Below, one piece after another: positions 48,726-61,478 of a DNA stretch of 64,000 nucleotides (the stretch's first letter is position 1; each line of letters begins with the position of its first letter). The notes beneath the pieces are model-generated. The model did not search any database and was not told where the DNA came from. It saw only the letters and a program-made list of their open reading frames with translations. The DNA is taken from contig NW_024738608.1 in NCBI RefSeq assembly GCF_018991925.1, positions 4,190,654-4,254,653 on the forward strand, read 5' to 3'. The translations under genes and the position numbers were made by a program. The DNA comes from Homarus americanus. Lineage: Eukaryota > Arthropoda > Malacostraca > Decapoda > Nephropidae.

Positions 48726-51700
48726 TTTTTCTAGATCAGTGGTATCACCGGATTGCTCGCTCAATTTTCCATTTTCTATGTCAGTCCGTAGCCCCTCAAT
48801 CAGATAATGATGTCAAGCAACCAGCATGAATCAGTTCATGGTGCAATACTGCAATCCCCTTAATAAAATAATGACATAAAATATACAGTACAGCTTGAAA
48901 TTTGAGCTGAATTGAGCTATTCATACATACGCTATTGCTGTTTTATATTCTTCATAATTTATGTTAATTATTGTTCTGTCAGTTTGTGGCATCAACCCTG
49001 GATAGTTCTGATCCCTCCATCAGATGGCACAAGGGACAGCCAAGGACTAACTAATAGTAGTAATAGGTACCGTAGCAACTTGGGATTTTTCGTCGATAGC
49101 TGTCCATAATTTTCACGGTTCAGGCTCACGACACCAACTCTATTCACTCAAGTCAGCTGACACTTGCCTTCCGCACGCCCGCTTATCGTTGACTGCTTTT
49201 CTCTGCTTTAAGCCATAATTTAGGTAAGCTATTGTGTATTGATGTGTGTGTATAAAAGGGCGAAAGCCATACTCACATGCTTAGGGCAACACCTTATACT
49301 TATATGATACTGACTTATTGATACAGAAAAATAAAAATAGGAGAATAAGAAACTGAAACTGAAGTGATTATGGCACCGATGATAGTCGTCAATAGTATCT
49401 TTAAGCAAGAAACACAAAATCACTTACTTTCATTACGAGTATTTAAAAAAAAAGATTTCCAATATTGGCTAAAACCTGCATTACCTCAACATGTATAGGA
49501 TAGTGATAGTCGGTTCAACAGCTGTTCTTGTGCAAAGCTGGGAGTTCCGAGACTACCAAAAGTGTATTTCATGTTAAGTAAAGCGGACCGAATATTACAC
49601 GAGGCTTTCTGAAAGTCGCATTTGTACTTTCTTTGCAGAACACAATTTAGCATTTTCAATTTCACAACTAATTAATTATCGACCTCTCTTCTGAGGTAAC
49701 TCCTCGGCGATACAGTTATATCTTTCATAAATTTTAATGTTTTGGTGTTGTGGTGTGTATTACTAACCTTGTTACGCAATGAAGACCTTCGTTGTTGAGG
49801 CGCAGTAATAATATTTTAACAACTAGCCCAAGAGTAGCTCTGTTGTACACCGAGGGATCTCAGATGAACAGGGGTTGTTATAATAGTATTACTGCGCTTC
49901 ATCAACTAAGGTCTTTAAGCATGTAAATAGGTTAATAATTACACTAGTATATCAATAATTAAAAATTATGAGATAAAACTCTCGAGGTTGATCAGGGTGG
50001 TCACACTTACCTCTGATTATATTATTATTGACTGCCCGCGAGGATGGAGGAAGAGCTGTGATGTTTTTAATAAAATATGACAATTGGCGGTGAAGCATAT
50101 CATTGCAGTATCTGTTTTTATTATTTAGAGACTTAAAAAAGTATGTACACACATACAGACATTGCATAAGGTATAAGATTATATTTCTCGAGTTCTTTAG
50201 AGTTTTCAGTTCGGCATAAAGTAAATTATAGCAGGAGACACTGTTTACATCTTCACGTAACTATGTCCCGTTAATTAGCGTTGCTTTCTGTCACTTGATA
50301 CTCCCGCGCATGTTCAGTGAGTTATTTTGTATTTGTTTGGGTACGGATAGTCTAAGATAGATTCTATGTATATTGAGTGCTCTTCCTCAGCTTGGCAAAC
50401 TATTTGTAGTGTCTTTGAAAATGAAGCCGCTGCTATTGACATTTGTAAGGATCATAGAATTCTGGCAATTTCGGTGGTGTGCAAAGTGCGGTTCAGGTTC
50501 AGACTGTCACTATCGTCAGTATAAGAACTTTTGGTTTTGTACTAAAACACAGAAATTTGCTAAGACAAACAACCTCCTCACCGTGGCTTCTGCGTTTCTG
50601 CATTTGAGGGCACGGGCCAATTGCAAGATCAACCGTGGTGTATACCATGCCGTGGTATCCCGGCGGTCGTAATACAATGGAACAAAAATGTTGTAATTTT
50701 TCAAGATGGGCCATGGTGGTACCCGACTGTCGTTTGTTGTTACTAGGTCATCGTAGTGTAGTCAGGTGTACCAACTGGCGGAAGACTTGGGGGTTGGTAT
50801 GCTTGCACCCTCAAAACGTTGTCAGTGGCACGAAACGTTTGCTCTTGCTACACGATTTACGAGCATAAAAAACTTGAATCCCAAGCTAAGGTGCATCTCA
50901 TTTTTCTATTTTCTTGGATTATAAGCCAATTCTGGGAATAAAATACGATCATTTACAGTGAATATAGGTAAATAAAGCCTGTGACAACCATAAAAAATGT
51001 AGGAATTGAGTGCAATATCTGTTCCTTTCTTCTTTATCCTTATTAAATCTAACAATAAAGTTATAAGTTTTTCATGAACTTGGGGTTGGGTGAGTGTAAT
51101 AAAGAGAACTATGGCCTGTTCTGTGGATGAAGTCAGTAGAATATACCAAAGTACAGTATTAGGTATTATAATTTTTTTATGACAGTGATGAATTCACTGT
51201 ACAGATGAATTGGGATAAAATCTTGAAAACAATATCACCATAACTGTTAGTTTTCTGTCAAACAGGAAATTATCTTTATACCAAAAATTTTACTTTCACA
51301 TTATACAAGGCCAGTTATCTACAAGATATGAAAACTTGAGATAATGTTTCCTCCTTTTCTCCACCTGATTATAGTAATGCAATAAATACCCTTTCAAAAA
51401 AACAAGACATGAACACTTTCCCAATGTCAGGAGTAAAAATGATACAATATGTTAAGACATGGACTAAACCAGAAGTCTGAGAAAAGTCTCTGCTGTTTAA
51501 ATGGTCTTTTATTTGGAAAAATATAACATGTAAATACTGTATATGGATCCTCAACAGAGAGCCTTCATATAGTTAGTGTGCAGACATTTGTTTACAAGGC
51601 ATATACTCAACTATTATGGAAATGAAGACATGTTAGGTTAGGTTAGGTTCATCTTGTGAGCAAATGTCATGGAACCCATATACAGTAGGTATAGTCATGA

Positions 51701-52918
51701 AATTCTACCAACTAATCAGAGACTAATAATGTTGAACATAGAACAAGATGATAATTAAATGGTTTAAAAATATCCTCAATACAGGATAAGAATACAATGA
51801 TGATGCTTATTTCAGAATATAGCCTTTATTAAAAGCAGGATATGTTATAATATATGGATGATCAGGAGTAAAGTATTTTAAACGAAAAATCATCCACAAA
51901 TTTCACAAATAAATTAATACGTAATATCCACGTATGTATGCAGTGTAAAAAAAAAAATAATCATAATAATTAAGGCATATAGTATGTTATGATTTCTCCA
52001 AGGTATATGTTCAGAAAATTCCAGAAACTGCATTTTTTCTGGTCTATTAGTAATTTGGGGATTTTATGGAAAGTCTCCAAATTTATCTCTTCCAAGTCAG
52101 GGAACCAGTTCCGAGGTTAGGTTAGAAAGCAAATTCCAAAATCTTCCCTGGAACCGGAAAAATTCCCCATCAATCAAATGATACCAAGATTTATTTCTTT
52201 AGTATTGGTGAAAGGTGAAGAGTCAGCTGTATCTCTACCTGTAAGTGAAAATAAAGTCATTAATATTGTGTTAGTTAAATTTGAGAATTCTGAAACATCT
52301 ATATTTATGAGGGTTAATATTTATAAGTTTCCAACATCTAAATATTGAGGGTAATTTTGTCTGTTAAAATAAAAATTCCAATGGAAACTCAGATTTGTTT
52401 GGTTTGATATGCAACACATACTAAAATTTTTTATTGTTTTTTCTAATGTACTGTAGTGTATATTGTTATGGTGATTCCAAAACTTTGATCCCTTTTTTTG
52501 GAGAAATTCACAGAACAAAAATTATAAGCCCTTTAAAATTTTAATGATCTATATAAAAATGTTAACCTAACCTACCTAACTTAACCTAACTGGAAACTGA
52601 CTTAACTATCATAAAATAAAGTATACTGTCTTTCATATTTTAAAGGTTGGATTAAGGACAAATTCACTTAGGTTAATTTCTGGTTACAGTTAATTAGTCA
52701 AGTCTGACATATTTCTTTTGTCATCATTAGAATGTACGTATATCACATTTATTGAAGATTCATAATTTCATTATCTTTGAATATCCAAGAATTGTAATAT
52801 AAAAAGAATTAACAGTAAAGGCAGTCATACCTGTGATTACTTTCTACAATTATTACATCTAGCTATAATTGAGGTGAGTTAGGTAAGATACAAGGAGTTT
52901 AAAGATGAAAACGTATTA
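48726..52918. other. Unassigned AT-rich, repeat-poor DNA
   Basis: Intron-like. A GC-richer portion at 50,400-50,860 has overlapping frames on both strands without motifs. A small TTAGG triplet repeat is at 51,631-51,648 and CCTAACC words at 52,563-52,590. Confidence 0.4.
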
Positions 52919-53959
52919 CAGTCTCTCCTCGACTTACGACGGTGTTCCGTCTCGTAATACCTAAAATATTGTTATTAAATATTATCATCAATGACTTCTT
53001 TTGGTATTAAACAATACAATTTGGTGCTAATTTTTTCCTCTTACATAAAGTAGCTTTAGTGTATAGGGTGAAACATCTATCATGAAGTGATTGTCATTAG
53101 AACTTTACGGAGTCTGAATTTGTAAAAAAAACACAACTAATGTGTTTAATCTACTCATAATCAATTTGGTAAAATGAATGTTTAGGTCATCCACCTCTAC
53201 TTGGCATTTGAAAAACATAATTTCAATGTCACCAAACCTGACCTAACCCAACTTAACTAATCTAACGTAACCTAACTTAACTGGTAAAAATCGGTCAACT
53301 TAAAATCATTAAATTCGCTGGATGGCCAAAAGATAATAACATCATCAATTCCATTTACTTTAGAAGGACTTATTCATTTTTGTTGAAATCATGGACCAAT
53401 ATACCTACATTTGATTCTACCACTGTCAATGGCAAAGTTAATAAATATCACCACTCCAACTGTTGGCCCAAACAAGTCGTACAGTAGTTCTTTCTTGTAA
53501 TACATTGAGTCACTAAGGGAATAAAAAAATAAAACATGAATTTATGTCACTGAATTTATCTTATTAGTAGCAAATTGTGGTTAAACTGATACACAAATGA
53601 AACATGCCTGGGAAGTACCTAGCACTAGTTACCTGGCATATTTGGACTTCTTAAAATATGAAATCTAGGCTACAAATTATTTATACTAAGGAAATAATTA
53701 TTTTGGTAGTGCTGGACTGTTATTAATTGCCCTCATTACGAAATTTGGGTCGATATTAATTCTGATAAAGGACGTCATTCACCATCCCAGAGGAAGCTGT
53801 TCTCACCACTCTTCAAATTTACGACTTTTTTTTAGCTTAATTTGATTTCAATACATTTCTACACATAAATTAGTTGTGTTAGTCATCTTAAAGGCTTACC
53901 TTTTATGATGGTTAGGCGAATTTGGAGGATATAAACGGCGATGAGACAAGTAGAGGCTG
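52919..53959. mobile_element. Possible second element of the 40,990 MITE family
   Basis: The left end CAGTCTCTCCTCGACTTACG + ACGGTGTTCCGT closely matches the left end of the 40,990 element and has TA just outside (52,917-52,918). A possible diverged right end is GATGAGACAAGTAGAGGCTG at 53,940-53,959, but without adjacent TA. The left end is well supported; the extent is a guess. No transposase frame seen. Confidence 0.35.
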
Positions 53960-54186
53960 GCGGTATTTTTCGTACAGGACCGCTTTTAAAAAGAACAATA
54001 CAATTCTGCATGTGCTGTTCTATATGAAGTATATCGTATAAAAAATATTATTCCTTTGCAGATTTATACATTTTATGTGCATCCAAATCAAATTTCTTTC
54101 TTTTGGTTTCAAAAATAGTTTACCGCAGTGATTATCAGTGGAGGGGGTAATGGTACCACGAAATTTCACGTTCCAATAACGAATCG
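53960..54186. other. Unassigned AT-rich DNA
   Basis: Nothing recognised. Confidence 0.4.
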
Positions 54187-54220
54187 TACACACACACATA
54201 TATATATTATATATAGTATA

Positions 54221-54255
<35 letters not shown>

Positions 54256-54264
54256 GAGAGAGAG

Positions 54265-54354
<90 letters not shown>
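54187..54354. repeat. Interrupted (TA)n followed by poly-T
   Basis: Two TA blocks (54,199-54,253 and 54,269-54,321) separated by GAAGAGAGAGAG, then about 32 T. Read on the minus strand this is poly-A followed by TA repeat, as could be left at the 3' end of a retroposed copy, but no body was recognised. Confidence 0.9.
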
Positions 54355-54356
<2 letters not shown>

Positions 54357-55107
54357 CGAAAATGTTTCGTACAACAACCATCGGAGTAATTAATGGCATG
54401 GTGTGCCACCACGGCTTATCTTGTAATTGGCCTGGACAAAGTACCTGCAAGTAGCGTCACTTTATCCGCTAACGATTAAAGATTCGTTTTAACCACCTCT
54501 TCGTTTTTTACGGGGACACATACTTTCCTTGTGTATTTTGGTAGGCTTTATTTAAATCTAACCTTCAGTTTCTTTGGAAAATTCCCATTTATGAAAAAAT
54601 GTCAAAGAGACGTATAGAAGTAACCAACCAAAGAATCCTACCTAAAACATCAAATCCCAAAAATTCTTTCTCATGGTAGGAGTCCACTACAGCTCTAGCA
54701 TTTATTCCACATCCATATTTGTGGAATATGACATTAATAAAAAAATTATTGCAGAATCATCAGCAGAGTGGTCGGGAAGGTCAGTATTGCTGCTGATAGA
54801 AATACACAGGAGACACCTATATGAATTCTCTATCAGCAACTCAGAAGAAATAGGAAGTTTGAAGAGGAACTGCAGAAGAAGTTAATGAGAAGAGGTACAA
54901 CTTGAGTGGTGCTGCTCGAGACAGAGGTATGCATTATCTTTAGATATTTAGTCACCAACTTTCTGTGTTCCTTAATGAACTTTCAGATAATATTACTTCT
55001 GCTATAAGCCTCTGCTTTTGAAAACATTAAATGTTAAGAGAAATTAATTTTATGACTGTGTATATTCAGAAATACGTACAATTTTTATTCATTTAATCTT
55101 TCCCGTC
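54355..55107. other. Unassigned AT-rich DNA
   Basis: A short + frame at 54,673-54,885 has a mixed composition but no motif. Nothing else recognised. Confidence 0.35.
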
Positions 55108-55300
55108 CAGCCAGCACTTCCCCTTCACCCTGCACCCCCTACAGATAGCACCCTCCTACAGCCAGCACTTTCCCCTACACCCTTCCCCTACAGCCAAGAC
55201 CTCCCTTATAACTAGCACCCTCCTACAGCCAGCACCTCCCCTACAGCCAGCACCTCCCCTCTACCCAACACCTCCCCTACAGCCACCCCCTAACCTCTGA
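55108..55300. repeat. ~18-bp C/A-rich minisatellite
   Basis: About ten diverged units of CTACAGCCAGCACCTCCC type with irregular spacing. Confidence 0.8.
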
Positions 55301-55932
55301 CTCTCCCCTGGACCCCACCAAGGTAAACTATTACTAACCACAGGGTAGCCACACTTCTGATGTCATCCCGTCTTCCTCCTAATACATCATGGCCTAATTT
55401 CAAGACCGAGTAAATTTCATTTTTTCCCCCTTGTAAAAATGAAGGGGTTGAAACCATTGTCAGTTGTCCCCTACCATTATCTGATTCTTTTTTTACACCG
55501 CCATCAACACAGGAACAAGGGGTAAGGTAAATAACGTCGAATCTGAGTTCGTCTGGCCATAAACGTAATGACTCAAGTCTACATTATAATCTAACTTTAG
55601 GATTTTTACAGATTCTTACACTTTTTCCCTCTAGATAAAGGAAGAAGGAGCGTATCTACTTCCGGGAGAAACTTGAGTGTAATTGAGATATATTTTCTGT
55701 CATTTTTTGTGTTAATATCAAGTCAGCCAGATGTAGAATTATCTCTCCCGTTAAAAGGAAAAATAGTTTACGAATGTTTAAAACTCAGACTGTGGGTTAT
55801 GGTGTTAATTGGTAGTGTTGTTGGTAACTGACCGTGGTGGTTGGTGTACACACAGACAACGGTCATATACTCCAAGCCTCCGGGGATGTGAACATTATTA
55901 TCCACACGTGCTGAGAGTGGCCAGTGGTGGGG

Positions 55933-55935
<3 letters not shown>
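55301..55935. other. Unassigned DNA
   Basis: Nothing recognised. Confidence 0.4.

Positions 55936-56024
<89 letters not shown>
55936..56024. repeat. (CA)n then (CT)n compound microsatellite
   Basis: About 18 CA units joined directly to about 26 CT units. Confidence 0.97.
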
Positions 56025-56027
<3 letters not shown>

Positions 56028-56184
56028 CACCTACGCCCTCCATCTACAGCAGCCATTACTTCTGTGTGTGTAGAAATGGCCAGTAAAACAACTGAGAGGA
56101 AAACTTATTTCGGCCGCTGGCGCTCTGATATCAATCACCCCTTCCCCCGACAGCCACCTGGGGCTGACAGGCTGAGTCTGGTCC

Positions 56185-56615
56185 ACCCCCCCCTGCCTCG
56201 CAGTGTTGTGCTGTGTTGTGCTGTTGCGTCTAGCCTCCTCTGCCTCGCTGTGTTGTGCTGTGTTGTGCTGTTGCGTCTAGCCTCCCTGCCTCGCTGTGTT
56301 GTGCTGTGTTGTGCTACGTCTACATCCCTTGCCTCGCTGTGTTGTGGTGATGCGTCTAGCCCCCCCTGCCTCGCTTTGTGTTGTGCTGCTGTGTGGTGAC
56401 GCGTCTAGCCCCCTCCCTGCCTCGCTGTGTTGTGCTGTTACGTCTAGCCCCATCCCTTGCCTCGCTGTGTTGTGGTGATGCGTCTAGCCCCTCCCTGCCT
56501 CGCTGTGTGTGTTGTGCTGTGTGGTGATGCGTCTAGCCCCCTCCCCTGCCTCATTCCTGCGTCTGGTCCGCTTTCTGCGCTGTGGCGACCTGCTGTGTTG
56601 TTCTCTGCCTCTCTG
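56185..56615. repeat. ~50-bp minisatellite (CCTCGCTGTGTTGTGCTGT type)
   Basis: Seven or eight units built from CTCGCTGTGTTGTGCTGTG and TTGCGTCTAGCCCCCTCCCTGC, with variable internal length. Cys/Ala/Leu/Ser-rich + frames are repeat-driven. Similar words appear again at 58,930-59,420, beyond the LINE. Confidence 0.85.
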
Positions 56616-56759
56616 TTCATTTATATTATTTGTTTATTCTATACATAAAGGTAACTTATTCACAACAAGGTGAGAATGTGTGAGGCAGTATGTCTGGCCT
56701 CACACTTTATTCACATTTACGGGAGGTATACACATTATGTATTTGGTTCTGTATATGAG

Positions 56760-58927
56760 AACTGTAGAACATTGAGTGCAAAAGTGGATACAATCTTAAT
56801 ATGTCGGCTATCTTGCCATTAGAGATGAAGTACAGCTATTTCACACACAGTGTGTGCTTGGACCTGTCCTAAAGGTTCTATCTTCACACAGCGTCGAGGA
56901 GATTTAGTAATTATGGTGGCCACATGTATGGCCACACACTTTACATTTAGTTTTGCTTACACTGCTTGAGGAATACATTGCCAGAGGTACTTTATATCCT
57001 AACCTTAATCTAGCGGTTACAACATCTTGTAATTCAGTGATCTTGTTACTTGCTCCATATACGTTTCACTTGATACATCTCATCATGGTAGAATTGGTGG
57101 ATCGACTATGCCTTGTTTAATTTGTTCACTTGCGTCAAACTCATCAATAAGTTCCCTTTCCTAATTACAGTTTTATGGGTTTCGGTTGTAGACCCAAATT
57201 GTATCTAACGGTGCTCCTTTGTTAGACGCGAGTTTGGCGGTGAGGCATCAACTCTGGCTGGTGTTTTATGAGGCCTATGTGAGAGGGGATCCATAATAGT
57301 TTGACCTCATAATTCTGGTCAATACACGTATATTTGTGTCTGGCTCAGAGACAGAGTCGTGACAACCTGAGTCGAGGGCACCAAGGCAAGTAGTGAGGAT
57401 AGAGAGTCAGTGATGATGAGACTGTCAGTAACAGTGGTTTCAATTTGAATTTAATAGCTGTGAGTATGGAAAATAATTCAGTTTGTAGAGTGGATGCCCA
57501 GTTGTTAATTCTAACTCCTTTCTCAATTATATCGTCAGGTTGAGTCAACAACAATAGCACTTCCAGCCCTCCCACAGGCGGTGCTTAGAGATCCATCAGT
57601 GCAGATGGTCTGTGTGTGATATTATCATCAGTCCAGAGGTATGTGTTCAAGGGCCTCACCCAGCAGTGTGTTGAGATAAATGCTTTGTATAATTAATTTT
57701 TAGGTGATGCCTATTGCATACTGAAGGGAACTGTGGTGGCAGTGGTTGCTGTGTCTCAACTTTGCAGCAGGTGGTCTAGTCCAAACATTCTTATATGTGT
57801 AGCTAGTTTGGATCCATTTAGACTCAGTAGTTCCATGGTTCATACATTCTAGCAATTTTAAGGAAACAATGTTATCAGGATCACCACGCAGTAGCTTCCC
57901 AGGGCTATCATGAGCAGCTGACTCTAAACGCTCCCCATCTTTAACACTGCATACCTAGTTCTTCTCATTAAGTACTTTTAGTGCTCAAGTGGACATCCTA
58001 GGATACAATTCTGAGGGCTTTATTTTGCATTGGTTTGTCAACGCCTTTTCCTGTCACGAATGTGACCAGGGCTGGTGCGTGGTAATCTATCGAGATCTTA
58101 TATAGCTCTAGTATTGTTTTAACACCTAATATTAGCACCATAGTGTGGAAGCTGTACCCCGCCACACTTCTAAGAGGTCTCAGTCTGTCAGCACATTGGC
58201 GGGTTAGCTGTTGTATACAGGTAGGGTACAAGCGGGACGGAAACACAAGATATTTAAAAGAAGAAAGCCAGAGTCAATAGTGTTGTTACTATCTTGAACT
58301 TGGCGGGGCTGCGTTGGTGCTCCTATTGTTTGTTGAACACCTTAGTTTTCTTCTGTAGTGAGATAATAAGACCGAGTGTGTTCGTACAGGTTGCATACAT
58401 GGTTCAGGGTGGTTTGCATTTCACGATGAGTTTTAGTATGTATAAGAATATCATCAGCATAGTTGCTGATTGAGATATTGCTGGGTTGTCTGGTATTAAA
58501 TTTAATAATGCATTCATAAGAACATTGAACAAAGTGGGGCTAAGTACTCCACCTTGAGGGGTACTCAAGTTGCATATCTTTAACTTCACTTCTTGTAACT
58601 TCCCTTGAAACAGTGCAGCAGCCCTTCTGTTGGTTAGGTAACCACTTATCCAGTGTAATACTTCACCTCCTATATCCGCCTGGCTAGTCTGTACAATATC
58701 AGTTGCCTATTGGCAACATCAAATGCAGCTTTAGGTCAAGAAATGGTGTATCTGTGCCTTTCATCACCATGCATAGTTAGGAATGTGGTGATGTAATTAT
58801 GTACACCTTACCATGGTGAAGCTTACTTATAGGGAGACAGTTCTTCTCTGATTCTATATAAGAGTCTGCTGGTGAACCATCCTCTCAAAGGTTTTACACA
58901 GGCAGCTGGTTAGTGATATGGGACGAA
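56760..58927 (-). pseudogene. 5'-truncated LINE remnant: reverse transcriptase + RNase H
   Basis: On the minus strand, reading from 58,927: SFRPISLTSCLCKTFERM; FLDLKAAFD (RT motif A, catalytic Asp); LTNRRAAALFQG; TPQGGVLSPTLFNVLMN (motif B); NYADDIL at 58,450-58,461 (motif C, catalytic YADD); RLRPLRSVAGYSF and SIDYHAPALVTF (thumb region); then TDGS near 57,590, ASTLQTELFSILTAIK, ITDSLSSL near 57,400 and VKLLWIPSHIGL, which are the RNase H landmarks; then RLRLGYKYLW, CKVCGHTCGHH and IADILRLYP near 56,800 as C-terminal tail. Pieces sit in different frames with stops, so the copy is dead. No endonuclease or ORF1 is present. RNase H suggests an I/R1-like relative; the exact clade is not certain. 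Confidence 0.88.
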
Positions 58928-58929
58928 AG

Positions 58930-59420
58930 CTGTGTTAGCCCATTGTGTAATTTTGCCAAGCTGTGCTGCTCCTTTATGCGGTTCTGTGTTTGTTGGATAT
59001 ATGGTGCTGTGTTACCTCTGTGCTGTCTCGCTGTGTTGTGCTGTGATTAGTGGTTATGTTGAATGCTGTGGTCGGTTCCATTACTTTATCGGTCCGCTGT
59101 GTTGGTTGGATGTGTTGGTGTATGATGGCTCGTCCTAGTGCTTCCCTGTAACGTGTTGGCTTCAGGTGTGGTGCTGTGTCGTGTGGTGCTGAGCTAGTAG
59201 GGGGACATATTGTAGCTGCTGTGTTCGCTCGCTGTTTGGTGCTGTTTTGGCTAGTCATGTGATGTTTGCCGCCTTGTTATGTCCTGTGTTGACCTTAGAT
59301 GCTGTTTTGCTGCCTCGATTATTTTTGCTGCACTGCCTGAATAAATCACGCTGTGTTGCTTCGCTGCCCAGCTCTTCTACCTCGTTGATTGGACATGTGG
59401 CGGAGCTGTGTTAATTCGCT
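58930..59420. repeat. Degenerate T/G-rich minisatellite-like DNA
   Basis: Scattered CTGTCTCGCTGTGTTGTGCTG words, resembling the array at 56,185-56,615, fading rightward. It begins at the truncated 5' edge of the LINE. Confidence 0.5.
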
Positions 59421-61080
59421 GTGTTTACTCTATGTTGTGCTTATATTCTTTCATAATACCAAATACAAATTAGCGTAAGAAACAAAACTGATAATAACTA
59501 CATTCATATATTCAAGCTTAATATCATATATAGATCATTATTATATATACACAGCACATAATTATACCATCCTGATACGGGTTCCAACATTATTTTACAA
59601 CTCTCCTTTTGATTGATCTGCAAAAACTGTGTCGATGATTATTTTCACTGTTATGTCGTTCATGATTAGTGTTAAAGTGTTTTGATCTGTCGTAGGCGGC
59701 TTCACTTTATTAAATACTGTGTTTGAAAAGTGTTAATTTGATCATGTTTATGTCTATGTAATCTCTGGCTGTATAGTGTTGTGTCTGATATATATCCTAG
59801 GTCTTGGGGTGGCGTGATAGGCACCGTAGTTTTTTGTGTCTCGCATTATGGCGGGACGTTACGTTTCCATGATTCCGCGTGTCCGTTACGCTGTTGGTCA
59901 TCAGTTTTTTTTTATCAGAATTTACCCAGCAACAGTCGAGCACACGGGAGTATATATCGTTGAAGTGTATGATATGTTATGTTATTGTTATGATATTACA
60001 ATTTGACCTTTGTTTTAGCCTCACTATATAAAGTTCACGACCTATGACTTGTATGCTTAACACACACCGACAAAGCGGGCACTTGACTCACTTCCTGTAC
60101 TGAGACTCTTCATTTGTTTTTCTGTCATATATACTGTATTACTGTTATCACTTTGTCTCGTCTTGATATCTTTTCTCGCTTTGTCTTTTGATATCCTAAA
60201 GTGTCCTTAATTTTGAAAGGTAATACTGTTATCTAGTGTTATATTAGCAATACTGATGTGTGTAGGCTACTGGATGGCTATCATACACTGCTGGTAGGAT
60301 ATCTCGTAATGGGGTGTTATAATAGCTGTTATATCTTGCTGTGAATTGTTATATTTGAGACGTATTTGAAGTGCTGTTGAGGTGAGATAACAACACACTT
60401 CACTGATGAGGTTATTAATAATTCTTGAGAGTTTTATTTTAACATGACGTGTGTGTGTGTGTGTGTGTGTGTCCTGGGTGAAGGTGTAATGAGGCGTTGT
60501 ATTATTAAACTGTTTGAATATCATTATCTCTCTCTCTTCAATGTACGCCAACACCTCGTGACACGGTTACGTAACGCCAAGATAATGACTACATAACATG
60601 ACTGAATAACATATCTTATCTTGTTACAGTCGTTACTAAACAAACGATCCTACCAGCTTCGTGATGTCTTTACGATCACCACGATAACTGTAATTATCAC
60701 GCAAACCCAAACTACCTCGTTAACAAGGTTGTTCTTTGAGTAAGTCTTCAGTTTAAATGCTGTCTATTACACCCACCTATATATTTTGGTTTGGTAATAC
60801 ATTTTTATTTCTTATATTTTGTCATTTTTGTTTACTCTGAACCATCGTTTAACCCCTTGGCCATACTACTATAACACTCACCTTCCTTACCTTCTTATAC
60901 AGTCAAACCATTTAACTTAAGGGTTAATTACAACAGGTAGGGTGAGAGGGGGGAAGTCCCTTTTAAGTGGGGAATCCCCTCATTTACAAACTTTCTTTAT
61001 CCATTTAAGTTTAACACGTTCTCTTATGATACTTTTACCTTTAACATTATACTAAACCATTATAGCTCCATTAGTACTGT
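59421..61080. other. Unassigned AT-rich DNA
   Basis: Contains a short (TG)n at 60,449-60,472. No recognised gene or element. Confidence 0.4.
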
Positions 61081-61087
61081 GCCCCAT

Positions 61088-61280
61088 TAACCCCTTGAGT
61101 ACGATGACATAACTCAAGTCATCTAGGCAACAGGCTCAAGGGGTTATCATCGTACTCAAAGGGTTTCATCAGCGTACTCTAGGGGTAAAGGGTACTCGAG
61201 TTTTCAGTGTACTCAAAGAGTTAGTTCATCGTACTCAAAGGACTAGCTCATCGTACTCAAGGGGTTTTCATCGTGCTTAG
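61088..61280. repeat. Inverted and direct copies of a TCATCGTACTCAAGGGGTT motif
   Basis: One inverted copy (AACCCCTTGAGTACGATGA, from 61,089) faces five or six direct copies (CATCGTACTCAAAGGG and variants) to 61,280. The copy at 61,249-61,267 is an exact reverse complement of the first 19 bases. The cluster can fold into alternative hairpins. Confidence 0.85.
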
Positions 61281-61349
61281 GGGGTTAGCAATATTACCCG
61301 GATATAATTAAACAGAATGAGACATCAGAACACCTTAGTTGCTTCCTTC

Positions 61350-61425
61350 GACCAATCAGTATACGCTGTGATGATGACGTGGGGGATGGAAGCTGACCAA
61401 TCAGGGGTTGTTACACGTCACACGG
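61350..61425. promoter_or_regulatory. CCAAT/CRE-type motif cluster
   Basis: GACCAATCAG occurs twice, at 61,350 and 61,395, spaced about 45 bp; between and after them are TGATGACGTG and ACACGTCACACG, half or near-CRE sites. NF-Y and CREB/ATF pairs of this kind are typical of proximal promoters. No gene could be placed next to it, so function is inference. Confidence 0.3.
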
Positions 61426-61450
61426 GAGATAACAGGATTACTTTTGTAGT

Positions 61451-61478
61451 TAAGGGGATACGCTGGCTAATCCCCTTA
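61451..61478. other. Perfect 9-bp stem hairpin
   Basis: TAAGGGGAT and ATCCCCTTA surround a 10-base loop. Seen directly; role unknown. Confidence 0.7.

Noticed and set aside
50373..50868. Gene or retrocopy in a GC-richer patch with frames on both strands
   Set aside because: Overlapping frames on both strands disagree, none carries a recognisable motif, and no splice pair was convincing.
59421..61080. A gene, suggested by several 60-95 codon frames
   Set aside because: No motif, no convincing splice borders and normal intergenic composition.
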